A stretch of DNA of 61,955 bases from Ruminococcus sp. UBA1394 (GTDB taxonomy: Bacteria; Bacillota; Clostridia; Oscillospirales; Ruminococcaceae): assembly GCA_002305725.1 (NCBI GenBank), contig DBQM01000056.1, positions 15,748-77,702 of the forward strand, in the 5' to 3' direction. The translations under genes were made by a program, and so were the position numbers. Below the pieces are notes generated by a model. The model did not search any database, was not told the origin of the DNA, and worked only from the letters and a program-made list of their open reading frames with translations. Every line of letters starts with the position of its first letter. Within the stretch, counting starts at the first letter, position 1. Shown one piece after another: positions 51,952 through 61,016 of the stretch.

Positions 51952-53216
51952 TGCTGTTCACCGCCGTAATTGCTCTTAATGGTTTCTGAAAGCTTTGTGC
52001 GCTCATCTTTTATGGTATCCGAAAAGGTTGAAGCATAGCTGTATACCGCAATGCCAAGTCCGTTTTCAGCGCAGTATTCAGCCTGTCTTGAAACAATACC
52101 GCTTGTATCTTTCCACTCGTCTTTTCCGCTGCTTGCCCACTTGTCCTCGTTTCCGATTTTGTAAGTGCACAGACCTATCACAAGCTTTACTTCCTCACAG
52201 GTGTTCAGCGACTTCCAGCTGTCAGCTGTTTCTTCAAAGGGACAGCTTTCATTTTCAAAGCCGAAATAAATCTGCGGCACGATATAATCGCAGTAGCCGG
52301 ACTCCGACGCCCACGCTTTTACATCGGCATACTGGCTTGTATAATTTGAATCCATGTTTCCCTGCGGACTTATTCCGAAAAGTAAATCAGAGTTTTCCTC
52401 TTTTATTGTGCTGTAAATCTCTTTTACCATTTTGCTGATGTTTTCAATGCGCCATGATGAGAGGTCATTGCCTGCTGACTCAGAAAAAGCCGCTGCGTCA
52501 AATGTTTCATCGGTAGTGGGGTAGAAATAATCGTCGATGTGAAAACCGTCAACGCTGTAGTTTTCGGCTATTTCTTTGATGCCGTCTGAAATGTAGTTCA
52601 GAACATCTGAGTAAGCAGGATTCAGGTACCAGTAATCACCGGTCTTTACTATGTATGTGCCGTTTTTTTTCTTGTCATTGTACCACTTTTTTATAAGATA
52701 GCTGTCGTCAAGCGCTTTCAGCTGAGCGTCAGTCTGACAGCGCAGAGGGTTAAGCCACGCATGAACAGACAGACCAAGCTCGTGCGCCTCTCTTACCATT
52801 ATTTCAAGAGGGTCATAATCGCCGTCATAGTATTCTCCCTTTGGGAAAATTTCAGATTTGTAGTAGCAGTCATTGAACGCTCTGACGTGAATATACAGCG
52901 TGTTTATCCCCATTTCCTTTGCGTTTTTAAATCGTTCAGATACACTTTCAGTAAATTCTGCCTCACTTTTTCCGTTCAGTATATTCTGATAATCCATATA
53001 TGTAAACCACATTCCAGCCTGCTTTTCAAAATTCAGCGGTGCAGCGTCATCTGACCGGATATTTTCCGTCGGCTCATATACACCAAGCTGTGCGACTGTC
53101 TGTTCGTTCAGCGAAATCTCAGAATCATAGTGAGTTTTGTAAGTTTCCGGTTCCGAGCAAGATACACACAGAATAATCATAACAAATGATAGCAAAGCAA
53201 AAATAAATCTTTTCAT
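51948..53216 (-). CDS. DUF187 (GH10-like, DigH-type) lipoprotein
   Basis: The 422-residue lipoprotein has a signal peptide ending in the lipobox LCVSC (Cys20) and a TIM-barrel domain of the DUF187/glycosyl-hydrolase-like-10 family: MWFTYMDYQNIL, NTLYIHVRAFNDCYYKSEIFP, HAWLNPLRC, YSVDGFHIDDYFYP and GISPQGN. The family includes E. coli DigH, which cuts denuded peptidoglycan glycan strands. The Asp pair in FHIDDYF is typical of the active site. It is probably attached outside the membrane and acts in wall turnover. It is the first gene of a pair with the small membrane protein. Confidence 0.88.
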   Translation of the reverse strand: MKRFIFALLSFVMIILCVSCSEPETYKTHYDSEISLNEQTVAQLGVYEPTENIRSDDAAPLNFEKQAGMWFTYMDYQNILNGKSEAEFTESVSERFKNAKEMGINTLYIHVRAFNDCYYKSEIFPKGEYYDGDYDPLEIMVREAHELGLSVHAWLNPLRCQTDAQLKALDDSYLIKKWYNDKKKNGTYIVKTGDYWYLNPAYSDVLNYISDGIKEIAENYSVDGFHIDDYFYPTTDETFDAAAFSESAGNDLSSWRIENISKMVKEIYSTIKEENSDLLFGISPQGNMDSNYTSQYADVKAWASESGYCDYIVPQIYFGFENESCPFEETADSWKSLNTCEEVKLVIGLCTYKIGNEDKWASSGKDEWKDTSGIVSRQAEYCAENGLGIAVYSYASTFSDTIKDERTKLSETIKSNYGGEQQ

Positions 53217-53281
53217 TTCAACACGTCCTGATACAGTTTGTACATTTTATGATTTATCCGGAATAATTATTCATAAATAAA

Positions 53282-53308
53282 AAGTCCCTGCAAAACTTAC
53301 AGGGACTT
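53282..53308 (-). terminator. Terminator after the secreted unknown gene
   Basis: Perfect 9-bp stem AAGTCCCTG / CAGGGACTT, followed on the minus strand by TTTTTATTTATG. It lies about 350 bp downstream of the 53655-54335 gene, beyond the palindrome cluster. Confidence 0.82.
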
Positions 53309-53449
53309 CACAAGAGAAACAGAAGAAAGAGTGAGATAAAATCCAGTTTTTCTCTTGTATACATATTTGAACTGTACATTGCAAGACAGAATATTTTTTT
53401 TACATTTTATGCCACAAGGCAATACTTCTGCTTTGCAAAACTGACAACT

Positions 53450-53580
53450 ATAGTAAACGAAAAAAATATTTTTCGTTTACTATTAGCCGATATGCACGAA
53501 GCTTACGAAGTAAGCGGATGTGCAAGGCAATAAAATAAATTATTATAGTGAAAGCAAAATTATTTTTTGCGTTCACTATA
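53450..53580. repeat. Three consecutive hairpins forming a composite palindromic repeat
   Basis: First, ATAGTAAACG...CGTTTACTAT (53450-53483) is an almost perfect palindrome. Second, GCAC-gaa-GCTTAC-gaa-GTAAGC-ggat-GTGC (53494-53523). Third, TATAGTGAA...TTCACTATA (53544-53580). The word TGCAAGGC also follows the second hairpin, as in the other palindromic elements of the window. The 438-bp gap holds nothing else but a terminator. Confidence 0.75.
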
Positions 53581-53654
53581 ATATTATACTATCATCATTT
53601 TTCTTTTTGATGTATTAAATATGAACTTTTTATTAACAATCTATGAACATTTTT

Positions 53655-54335
53655 TTACTCATGTTCCGGCAGACTGATATTATCTGTTTTGAATTCAGTA
53701 CACTCAAACTCGTATTCATGTCTGCCGTTTACATATTTAAGGCAAATGCCTGTGTTCGGCTCAATGTAATATGCCTCGCCGTATTCGCCGAGATTATCAG
53801 GGGATTCAGCCATTCCGTCTATATAAACCTCACATTTTGTTCCGGCAACAGTTTCAGCACCGGCAAGAGTGTAATCCTGCGGACCAGCCTGATATCTTGT
53901 GAAAAACTGATCCATAACGCCGACTGTCCAGGCATTTATGGTTTCAGCGTCATACTCAATGGTGATTGGTGTGAATCTGCCGTCTGATTCCTGGTGGAAG
54001 CTGTTGTACATACCGTTTTCGTTGAGAACATAAAGTGATTCTGTGTCATGATGAACCATGTATACGCCCTCCTTTGTGACGGTGAGAGAGTATGTTTCAG
54101 GTTCGCCTGACATATATGACGTGTATGTTGCGGAGTATTCCTCCGGCATATTCTGCTGGACGTATTCTTCGGTATACTTAAAGTCATTTTCCTCAGCTGT
54201 TTCTGATTCTTCAGTAATTTCCGAATCCGCCTCTGAAATTGAAAGGTCAGTATTTACATCACTGTAATCTCCGTATCTCGTGGAAGCAGAAACAGCATTG
54301 ATAATGCAAAGCATGATTATAACGGCAAATTTCAT
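53655..54335 (-). CDS. Secreted protein of unknown function
   Basis: The 226-residue product has a short signal peptide (MKFAVIIMLCIINAVSAS), a Glu/Asp/Ser-rich linker to about residue 50 and a beta-rich domain with repeated strand patterns (YSLTVTKEGVYMVHHD, EAYYIEPNTGICLKYVNG) that resemble a LolA-like or outer-surface lipid-binding fold. No family is certain. It has no neighbours in the same direction, and its terminator lies beyond a hairpin cluster. Confidence 0.72.
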   Translation of the reverse strand: MKFAVIIMLCIINAVSASTRYGDYSDVNTDLSISEADSEITEESETAEENDFKYTEEYVQQNMPEEYSATYTSYMSGEPETYSLTVTKEGVYMVHHDTESLYVLNENGMYNSFHQESDGRFTPITIEYDAETINAWTVGVMDQFFTRYQAGPQDYTLAGAETVAGTKCEVYIDGMAESPDNLGEYGEAYYIEPNTGICLKYVNGRHEYEFECTEFKTDNISLPEHE

Positions 54336-54474
54336 AATTTTCTCTCCTTATTTTTTGATTATTATATCATATTTAAGATATTTATGCAACACTTGTATCT
54401 GAAAAATCACAGATTCTGATACCGGCACGCAGTCCCTCTTAAAAAAATAAAAAAGAATAATTTACAAATACATC

Positions 54475-54503
54475 TTGAAATCTTCACGAAAAATTGTTAT
54501 ACT
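54475..54503 (+). promoter_or_regulatory. Possible promoter of the 54700-56407 genes
   Basis: TTGAAA and TATACT with a 17-base spacer. The expected start site falls at the left end of the palindromic element, so the element would be transcribed into the leader. Confidence 0.6.
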
Positions 54504-54508
54504 ATATA

Positions 54509-54671
54509 AGAGCATGTCCACATAAACGTATTTGCACGTCTTTTCGGCATAATTTCACGTCTGCTGCGTTAAAAATCCTTGCCAGGCGACAGCCTGCCTG
54601 CGAATTTTTGCCTTGCATCCGTGAAAATTCTGCTCGAAAATCCGCACATCTATTTTATGTGAACACGCTCT
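54509..54671. repeat. 163-bp imperfect palindromic (MITE-like) element
   Basis: The arms AGAGCATGTCCACATAAA... and ...TTTTATGTGAACACGCTCT are complementary over about 50 bp with scattered mismatches. The centre runs from TGCTGCGTT, through AAAAATCC...CAGGCGACAGCCTG...GAATTTTT, to GCCTTGCA. Length and central words match the 8694-8854 element, although the arm sequences differ. Confidence 0.8.
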
Positions 54672-54699
54672 GGTATAAGTATAAAAGGAGGTCTGTCGG

Positions 54700-54969
54700 T
54701 TGAATGAGTCATACAGATATCTGATAAAATTCCTGCTTGTTTTTCTGGGAATTTTTGCTCTGATTTTTATAGTAACTCTTCTGACTCCGAAAATAGCAGC
54801 TGTTGTTGACAGGATAATTGCTAAGATATTCCGCAAAAATCCCGAAAGGGTGGACGATGATATATATAAGGTAAGGAGCATTTATGACGCTCCGCCAAAG
54901 GACGACAATGCGGAGAAAACCGCTGATGAAAATAATTCAAATGATAACGGAGATGTAAAAAATGGCTAA
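54700..54969 (+). CDS. Small single-pass membrane protein
   Basis: The 89-residue product has one membrane helix (about 9-30, KFLLVFLGIFALIFIVTLL), a basic patch (IIAKIFRKNPER) and a hydrophilic Asp/Asn-rich tail. It starts with TTG, with AAGGAGG 7 bases upstream, and its end overlaps the proS start by 8 bp, so it is coupled to proS. The family is unknown. Confidence 0.72.
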   Translation: MNESYRYLIKFLLVFLGIFALIFIVTLLTPKIAAVVDRIIAKIFRKNPERVDDDIYKVRSIYDAPPKDDNAEKTADENNSNDNGDVKNG

Positions 54970-56407
54970 GAATAACGGAAAAATGGTTGAGGCAATCACT
55001 CCTATGGACGAGGATTTTGCCAAGTGGTACACTGACATTGTAAAAAAGGCTGAGCTTATTGAGTATACAAGCGTAAAGGGCTGTATGGTTATACGTCCTT
55101 ACGGCTATGCTATATGGGAAAACATTCAGAGAATACTTGACGGAATGTTCAAGGAAACAGGACATGAGAATGTATGTATGCCTATGTTTATCCCTGAAAG
55201 TCTTCTCCAGAAAGAAAAGGATCACGTTGAGGGCTTTGCACCGGAGGTTGCATGGGTAACTCACGGCGGCAGCGAAAAGCTTGAGGACAGACTGTGTGTA
55301 CGTCCTACATCTGAAACGCTTTTCTGCGAACACTATTCCAACATTATCCACTCATACCGTGACCTGCCTAAGCTTTATAACCAGTGGGTAAGCGTTGTTA
55401 GATGGGAAAAGACAACACGTCCGTTCCTGCGCTCAAGAGAATTTCTCTGGCAGGAGGGACACACAATTCATGCAACAGCGCAGGAGGCAATCGAGGAAAC
55501 AGAGCGTATGCTGAATGTTTACGCTGATTTCTGTGAAAACTGCCTTGCTATGCCGGTTGTAAAGGGCAGAAAGACAGATAGTGATAAATTCGCCGGAGCA
55601 GAGGCTACATACGCCATTGAGGCGCTTATGCATGACGGCAAGGCTTTGCAGGCTGGTACTTCCCACTATTTCGGCGACGGCTTTGCAAAGGCTTTTGATA
55701 TTCAGTACACCGACAAGGAAAACAAGAAGGTTTATCCTCACCAGACAAGCTGGGGCGTTACAACACGTCTTATCGGCGCTATTATCATGACTCACGGTGA
55801 CGACAACGGACTGGTACTTCCGCCGGCTGTTGCACCGGTTCAGGCGGTAATCGTACCGGTTGCAATGCATAAAGAGGGTGTGCTTGACAAGGCAAATGAA
55901 CTGTTTGAAAAGCTGAAAGCTGCAGGAATCCGTGTAAAGCTTGACGACAGCGAAAATTCACCTGGCTGGAAGTTTGCGGAATACGAAATGAAGGGTGTTC
56001 CGGTAAGAATTGAGATTGGTCCTAAGGACATTGAAAATAACCAGTGTGTTGTTGTTACACGTCACAACAGAGAAAAGACATTTGTTCCGCTGGATAATCT
56101 TGAAACAGCAGTTTCAGAAAAGCTTCAGGAAGTGCATGACGGCATTTACAAAAAAGCGCTTGAAAACCGTGAAAACAAGACCTATGCCTGCAAGACAATG
56201 GACGAGATTGTAAGTGTACTTGAAGAAAAGGGCGACGGTTTTGTAAAGGCTATGTGGTGCGGCGACGAGGCTTGCGAGGACATGGTTAAGGAGAAAACAG
56301 GCGTTGGCTCACGCTGTATTCCGTTTGAACAGGAGCAGATTTCCGATACCTGCGTATGCTGCGGAAAGCCGGCAAAGCATATGGTTTACTGGGGTAAGGC
56401 GTATTAA
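54962..56407 (+). CDS. proS: Prolyl-tRNA synthetase (archaeal/eukaryote-like type)
   Basis: This enzyme charges tRNA-Pro. It is the short type of 481 residues without the bacterial editing insert: GCMVIRPYGYAIWENIQ, then LCVRPTSETLFC (motif 2 region), FLWQEGHTIHAT, and GTSHYFGDGFAKAFDIQYTD with SWGVTTRLIGA (motif 3 region). The C-terminal domain carries a zinc-type cysteine set (CGDEACED and CVCCG) typical of archaeal-type ProRS. It overlaps the small membrane gene upstream. No T-box leader is visible. Some bacteria also carry the longer bacterial type, which is not in this window. Confidence 0.95.
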   Translation: MAKNNGKMVEAITPMDEDFAKWYTDIVKKAELIEYTSVKGCMVIRPYGYAIWENIQRILDGMFKETGHENVCMPMFIPESLLQKEKDHVEGFAPEVAWVTHGGSEKLEDRLCVRPTSETLFCEHYSNIIHSYRDLPKLYNQWVSVVRWEKTTRPFLRSREFLWQEGHTIHATAQEAIEETERMLNVYADFCENCLAMPVVKGRKTDSDKFAGAEATYAIEALMHDGKALQAGTSHYFGDGFAKAFDIQYTDKENKKVYPHQTSWGVTTRLIGAIIMTHGDDNGLVLPPAVAPVQAVIVPVAMHKEGVLDKANELFEKLKAAGIRVKLDDSENSPGWKFAEYEMKGVPVRIEIGPKDIENNQCVVVTRHNREKTFVPLDNLETAVSEKLQEVHDGIYKKALENRENKTYACKTMDEIVSVLEEKGDGFVKAMWCGDEACEDMVKEKTGVGSRCIPFEQEQISDTCVCCGKPAKHMVYWGKAY

Positions 56408-56430
56408 TAAAAAATTCAGTTTCAAATATT

Positions 56431-56502
56431 CGGGCGAGCAATGCTCAACTCTACACGGCGTAAAATACCGGTTTATTTGTAGGGGCGACCATCGGTCGCC
56501 CG
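56431..56502. repeat. Dispersed inverted-repeat element, one arm decayed
   Basis: The left arm (56431-56455) is degraded and the right arm (56478-56502) is a near-perfect copy with core GGCGACCATCGGTCGCC, followed by CGTTTTTTTA, so it could also terminate proS transcription. Confidence 0.8.
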
Positions 56503-56678
56503 TTTTTTTATGTGTTCTCAGCAGCCTTTAATACTTTATTCTAAGCAAAATGCACAAAAATAAAGCTTGATATTGATAAAATATATAGAAAAATTCCGGA
56601 ATGGTTGAAAGTTTCAATAAAAAGTAGTATAATAAAACACGGGTTATTGTACAATTTTATTAAAAGGAGAAATTCAAA

Positions 56679-58742
56679 ATGAAACAAATAAAGAACATAG
56701 CACTTGCCGGACACAACGGTTCCGGTAAAACCACACTTGCAGATGCGCTCATGTTTAAAGCCGGTGCGTCCGAAAGAGCAGGCAAGACTGCTGACGGTAC
56801 AACTATCTGTGACTTTGACCCAGAGGAGATTAAAAGAAAAATTTCAATCAATACAGCAATTGCGTCTTTTGATTACGAAGATACAAAGATTAACCTTATA
56901 GATACTCCGGGACTGTTTGACTTCGCCGGAGAAATGGCAGAGGGTATCAGGGCGGCTGATACTGTTATGATTACGGTTTCCGCAAAGTCCGGTGTCAAGG
57001 TCGGAACAAAGAAAGCCTATGCGGCTGCTGAGAAAGCCGGAAAGTCAAAAATGTTTGCAGTCACAAAAATTGATGACGAAAATGCAAACTTCTATAACGT
57101 TCTGACAGAGCTGAAAACTGTTTTCGGCCCTACAGTATGCCCGGTTGTGGTACCGGTAATCGAAAACGAAAAAATCGTTTCCTACGTTAACCTCATTGAG
57201 ATGAAAGCGTATAAGTACGAAAACGGCAAAGCAGTTGAAATCGACCTGCCGACTGCTGAGGCAATCGAAAAGATGACCTACCGTATCGACGGTCTTGTTG
57301 AGGCTGTCAGCGAGGCTGTTGCTGAGACTGACGAGGCACTTATGGATAAGTTCTTTGAGGGCGAGCCGTTCACTCAGAAAGAACTGACAGACGGTATTCA
57401 CGCAGGCATGAACAAGGGGATCATTACTCCTGTTGTGTGTGTTTCTGCGGCTGACCTGTCCGGTATTGATATGCTGCTTAAAGAAATCACACTTCTTCTG
57501 CCGTCACCGGAGGAAGTCCCTGCACCTGTTGCCGAGACCCCGGACGGCGATATGACAGAGGTTGAATGCAGTCCGGAAGCACCGCTTTCAGCGTTTGTTT
57601 TCAAGACTGTTACAGACCCGTTTGTGGGTAAAATGTCATATATCCGTATTATGTCCGGCGTACTGAAATCTGATTCACAGGTTTACAATTCAGCGACCGG
57701 AGAAACGGAAAAAATCGGCAAGCTTTACACAATGAAAGGCAAGCAGCAGACCGAAGTTTCAGAAGTCACAGCCGGAGATATTGCCGCAGCTGTAAAGATA
57801 ACAGCTTCAACTTCCGATACTCTTTGCGCAGCCGAAAGAAAGCTTGCATTTGAAAAGATAGATTTCCCTGTACCATGCTACTCTATGGCTGTAAAGGCAA
57901 AATCCCAGGGCGACGAGAGCAAGATATCTTCCGGTATGCAGCGACTGCTTGACGAGGATAAGACTCTGACCTACATCCTTGATTTACATACAAATGAACA
58001 GGTTTTAAGCGGACTTGGCGAACAGCATCTTGAAATTGCCGCAGCAAAGCTTAAAAACAAGTTCAGCGCTGATATTGAACTGAGCGTACCGAAAATTGCG
58101 TACAGGGAAACAATCCGCAAAAAGGTAAAAGCAGAGGGCAAGTACAAGAAACAGACCGGCGGACACGGACAGTATGGTCATGTATGGATTGAGTTTGAGC
58201 CGTGCGTAAGCGATGAGCTGATTTTTGAAGAAAAGGTATTCGGCGGAGCAGTACCGAAAAATTACTTCCCGGCAGTTGAAAAGGGATTGCAGGAGTGCGT
58301 AAAGAAAGGCGTTTTAGCAGGCTGTCCTGTTGTGGGACTTAAAGCTATTCTGCTGGACGGTTCCTATCACCCTGTTGATTCGTCAGAAATGGCGTTCAAG
58401 ACTGCGGCGTCACTTGCTTATAAAGAGGGACTGAAAAATGCAGACCCGGTAATGCTTGAACCAATCGGCACTCTGAACGTGTTGGTACCGGACGAAAACA
58501 CCGGTGATGTAATGGGCGAGCTTAACAAGCGCAGAGGCAGAGTTTCCGGAATGGAACCTGCTGAAACCGGAATGACAGCGATTACAGCGGAAGTACCTAT
58601 GAGAGAAATGCACGACTTTACAATGTATCTGCGTCAGACAACAAGAGGCATGGGCAGCTTTACATTTGACTTTATGAGATACGAGCAGCTGCCGTCAAAT
58701 CTGCTGACAGAGGTTATTGCGGCAAGCGCTGATAATGCGTGA
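56679..58742 (+). CDS. Elongation factor G-like GTPase (EF-G paralogue)
   Basis: The 687-residue protein has the EF-G domain order. The GTPase domain carries the P-loop AGHNGSGKTTLADAL and the DTPGLFDF switch II block, while the fourth GTP motif reads TKID in place of the usual NKxD. Domains II to V follow, with the domain IV GGHGQYGHVWIEFEP and the C-terminal MREMHDFTMYLRQTTRG. It is of the EF-G-like type found as a second copy in many Clostridia, so it is probably not the main translocase and may act in stress or ribosome recycling. It has its own leader and terminator. Confidence 0.85.
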   Translation: MKQIKNIALAGHNGSGKTTLADALMFKAGASERAGKTADGTTICDFDPEEIKRKISINTAIASFDYEDTKINLIDTPGLFDFAGEMAEGIRAADTVMITVSAKSGVKVGTKKAYAAAEKAGKSKMFAVTKIDDENANFYNVLTELKTVFGPTVCPVVVPVIENEKIVSYVNLIEMKAYKYENGKAVEIDLPTAEAIEKMTYRIDGLVEAVSEAVAETDEALMDKFFEGEPFTQKELTDGIHAGMNKGIITPVVCVSAADLSGIDMLLKEITLLLPSPEEVPAPVAETPDGDMTEVECSPEAPLSAFVFKTVTDPFVGKMSYIRIMSGVLKSDSQVYNSATGETEKIGKLYTMKGKQQTEVSEVTAGDIAAAVKITASTSDTLCAAERKLAFEKIDFPVPCYSMAVKAKSQGDESKISSGMQRLLDEDKTLTYILDLHTNEQVLSGLGEQHLEIAAAKLKNKFSADIELSVPKIAYRETIRKKVKAEGKYKKQTGGHGQYGHVWIEFEPCVSDELIFEEKVFGGAVPKNYFPAVEKGLQECVKKGVLAGCPVVGLKAILLDGSYHPVDSSEMAFKTAASLAYKEGLKNADPVMLEPIGTLNVLVPDENTGDVMGELNKRRGRVSGMEPAETGMTAITAEVPMREMHDFTMYLRQTTRGMGSFTFDFMRYEQLPSNLLTEVIAASADNA

Positions 58743-58763
58743 TTTTTCCTTTAACATAGAACA

Positions 58764-58794
58764 AAAAGTACCGTACAATATGTGCGGTACTTTT
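58764..58794. terminator. Bidirectional terminator after the EF-G-like gene
   Basis: Perfect 10-bp stem AAAAGTACCG / CGGTACTTTT followed by CATTTTC, between convergent genes. Confidence 0.85.
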
Positions 58795-58801
58795 CATTTT
58801 C

Positions 58802-60043
58802 CTATTTATTTGCAAGTTCAAGCAGGGTTTCAGCAAGGACGTCCGTTCCGGCTGCGATATCCTCAAAATCAGTCCATTCCTCCGGACTATGGCTGATACC
58901 GTTTTTACTCGGCACAAAAATCATTGCCACAGGAGCAAAATGTCCGACAAAAAGCGAATCATGATACGCTCCGCTCAGCAGATATTCATATTCTGCACCG
59001 GAATTTTCCATATGCTTTCTGATAATATCCATAATATCCCTGTCGCATTTTACCGGAATATCCTCGTTATAAGTTACAATATCAATTGTAACTCCTCTTT
59101 CCTTTTCGATATCCGGAAACTGTGAAACAAGATTTTTCATAAGCTGCTTTTTGCTGTCGGCGTCAGTATCACGGATATCAACGGAAAATCTGCATTCTCC
59201 CGGTATCACATTTACCGAACCCGGAACTGTTGCAACACGGCCTATCGTTGCAGTTGTGTATTCGCTTGCGGTATTTTCCCTTGCAATCTTTTCAAGACGG
59301 AGCGCTATGTCGCAGGCGGCCATGTAAGCGTCATGCCTGTCCTCCATTGATGTTCCTCCGGCATGGCTCTGAACGCCTTTTACAATGATATCGTAATTTG
59401 AGGGTGCGCAGATTGCCTTTACGATTCCCAGCTGCTTGTGGTCATTTTCAAGCTTTGAGCTTTGTTCAATGTGCATTTCAACAGCCGCATAAACATCTCC
59501 CTTGCTGCGCTTTATTCTGTGAAATTCAGACAAATCATACCCCAGTTCATTAAGTACTTCATAAAGGGTTTTGCCGTCCTTGTCGTGAACATTTTTTGTG
59601 TCCTCAACTGAAAGCTCTCCTGCCATAGCCCTGCTGCCAAGACAGCTTAATTCAAAACGTGTGGGCTCTTCGGAAGTATAAATTATAGCGCAGATATCCC
59701 TTTTGTGCCCGGCACCGCTTTCTTTTATCATCCGCAAAGCTTCGATACCGCCGATAACGCCTGCCATTCCGTCAAACATTCCGGCATTCAGAACGGTATC
59801 AATGTGAGAGCCTGTCCATACAGGCGCAAGGGAGGGGTCAGTTCCTTTAAGACAGCCGAATACGTTTCCTATGCTGTCCTCAGTCACTTCAAGTCCGGCG
59901 TCTTTCATGATTCCTTTGACATATTCTCTGCCTTTAAGCTCAGGCTCTGTGAACAGTACACGGGTCGTACCAGACTCAGGAGTTGAATTGAATTCGTTCA
60001 GTTCTCTTAGTTCTTTTTCTATTCTTTTTACGTCAGATTTCAT
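58802..60043 (-). CDS. allC: Allantoate amidohydrolase (M20 family)
   Basis: This is a metal-dependent amidohydrolase of the M20 family, which releases ammonia and CO2 from allantoate. The 413 residues show the metal ligands: His in TGSHIDTV, Asp in FDGMAGV, Glu pair in TSEEPTRF, His in EMHIEQ and His near the end in NGISHSPEEW, plus the dimer domain with VKGVQSHAGGTSMEDRHDA. The allantoate reading follows from its place beside an AllE-like gene. N-carbamoyl-amino-acid hydrolase is the main alternative in this family. It is the last gene of a three-gene minus-strand operon, 13 bp after the dehydrogenase. Confidence 0.82.
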   Translation of the reverse strand: MKSDVKRIEKELRELNEFNSTPESGTTRVLFTEPELKGREYVKGIMKDAGLEVTEDSIGNVFGCLKGTDPSLAPVWTGSHIDTVLNAGMFDGMAGVIGGIEALRMIKESGAGHKRDICAIIYTSEEPTRFELSCLGSRAMAGELSVEDTKNVHDKDGKTLYEVLNELGYDLSEFHRIKRSKGDVYAAVEMHIEQSSKLENDHKQLGIVKAICAPSNYDIIVKGVQSHAGGTSMEDRHDAYMAACDIALRLEKIARENTASEYTTATIGRVATVPGSVNVIPGECRFSVDIRDTDADSKKQLMKNLVSQFPDIEKERGVTIDIVTYNEDIPVKCDRDIMDIIRKHMENSGAEYEYLLSGAYHDSLFVGHFAPVAMIFVPSKNGISHSPEEWTDFEDIAAGTDVLAETLLELANK

Positions 60044-60056
60044 ATATGATACCGCC

Positions 60057-60998
60057 TTACATTACATTTATCGGCTTTCCGTCAAGGTAGGCTGAAACAT
60101 TTTCAAAAACCATTCCGGCACGAACTTCCATCGCTTCCTTTGTGGCAAAGGCGACATGAGGCGTTGCTACTACGTTCGGGCAGTTGAGAAGAGGGTGTCC
60201 CTTGACGACAGGCGGCTCGTTTTCAAATACGTCTATACACGCTCCTGCAATCTTTCCGTTTTTGAGTGCGGCGCTTAAAGCCTCACTGTCCACAACCGGA
60301 CCTCGTGCCGTATTGACAAGTACTGCGCTTTTTTTCATAAGGGCAATTTTTTCAGCATTAATAAGCCCCTTAGTCTGCTCAGTCAGCGGAACGTGCAGAG
60401 AAATAATGTCGCATTCAGACATAAGCTTATCAAGAGGAAGATAGGTTATACCGTCAACCTGCTTTTGTGTTCTTGAATAGGCATAGACCTCACAGCCGAA
60501 AGCCCGGGCAATTGTCGCTGTTTTAAGACCTATTGCGCCTGTTCCCACAATACCGAATTTTTTTCCGCTGATTTCATTTCCCACAAGACCGTCCTTTGTA
60601 CCGCCGTTTCTGACAGCCTCATCGCACTTTATGATATTTCTGTAAAGGCATAAAAGCATTCCGAAAACAAGTTCTGAAACGGATTTTGTTGAGTAGCCTG
60701 CACAGTTGCTGACAGTAATGCCTTTTTCCCGGCAGTAATCCATAGCGATATGGTCAACACCCGTAAAGGCAACGCTTATCATTTTAAGCTTCGGGCAGTT
60801 TTCAAGCACTTCTCTTTTCAGCGGAAGATTTGAAACAACTATGATGTCAGCATCTTTTGCCCTGTCGGAAAGTTCTGCGCTGTCGGTAGTTTTTGTCTGG
60901 TAATATATGATATCCGCCCTGTCTCCGATTATTTCCTTAGCTGTATTCTGAAGCTTTTCCTGTGCCACTCCAAGCGGTTCAATAACAACAATTTTCAT
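60057..60998 (-). CDS. D-isomer-specific 2-hydroxyacid dehydrogenase
   Basis: This is a second D-2-hydroxyacid dehydrogenase (313 residues), with NAD site VGTGAIGLKTATIA, catalytic Arg in NTARGP, Glu in FENEPP and His in TPHVAFA. It lies between allE and allC, so glyoxylate or ureidoglycolate metabolism is a natural guess: glyoxylate, the end product of the allantoin path, could be reduced to glycolate. It is not a member of the usual AllD family. GGAAAGGA lies about 9 bases before the ATG. Confidence 0.85.
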   Translation of the reverse strand: MKIVVIEPLGVAQEKLQNTAKEIIGDRADIIYYQTKTTDSAELSDRAKDADIIVVSNLPLKREVLENCPKLKMISVAFTGVDHIAMDYCREKGITVSNCAGYSTKSVSELVFGMLLCLYRNIIKCDEAVRNGGTKDGLVGNEISGKKFGIVGTGAIGLKTATIARAFGCEVYAYSRTQKQVDGITYLPLDKLMSECDIISLHVPLTEQTKGLINAEKIALMKKSAVLVNTARGPVVDSEALSAALKNGKIAGACIDVFENEPPVVKGHPLLNCPNVVATPHVAFATKEAMEVRAGMVFENVSAYLDGKPINVM

Positions 60999-61016
60999 AT
61001 TGATTTATCCTTTCCT

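Noticed and set aside
54336..54699. T-box leader in front of proS
   Set aside because: The leader holds a palindromic repeat, but I see no T-box core motif or antiterminator.
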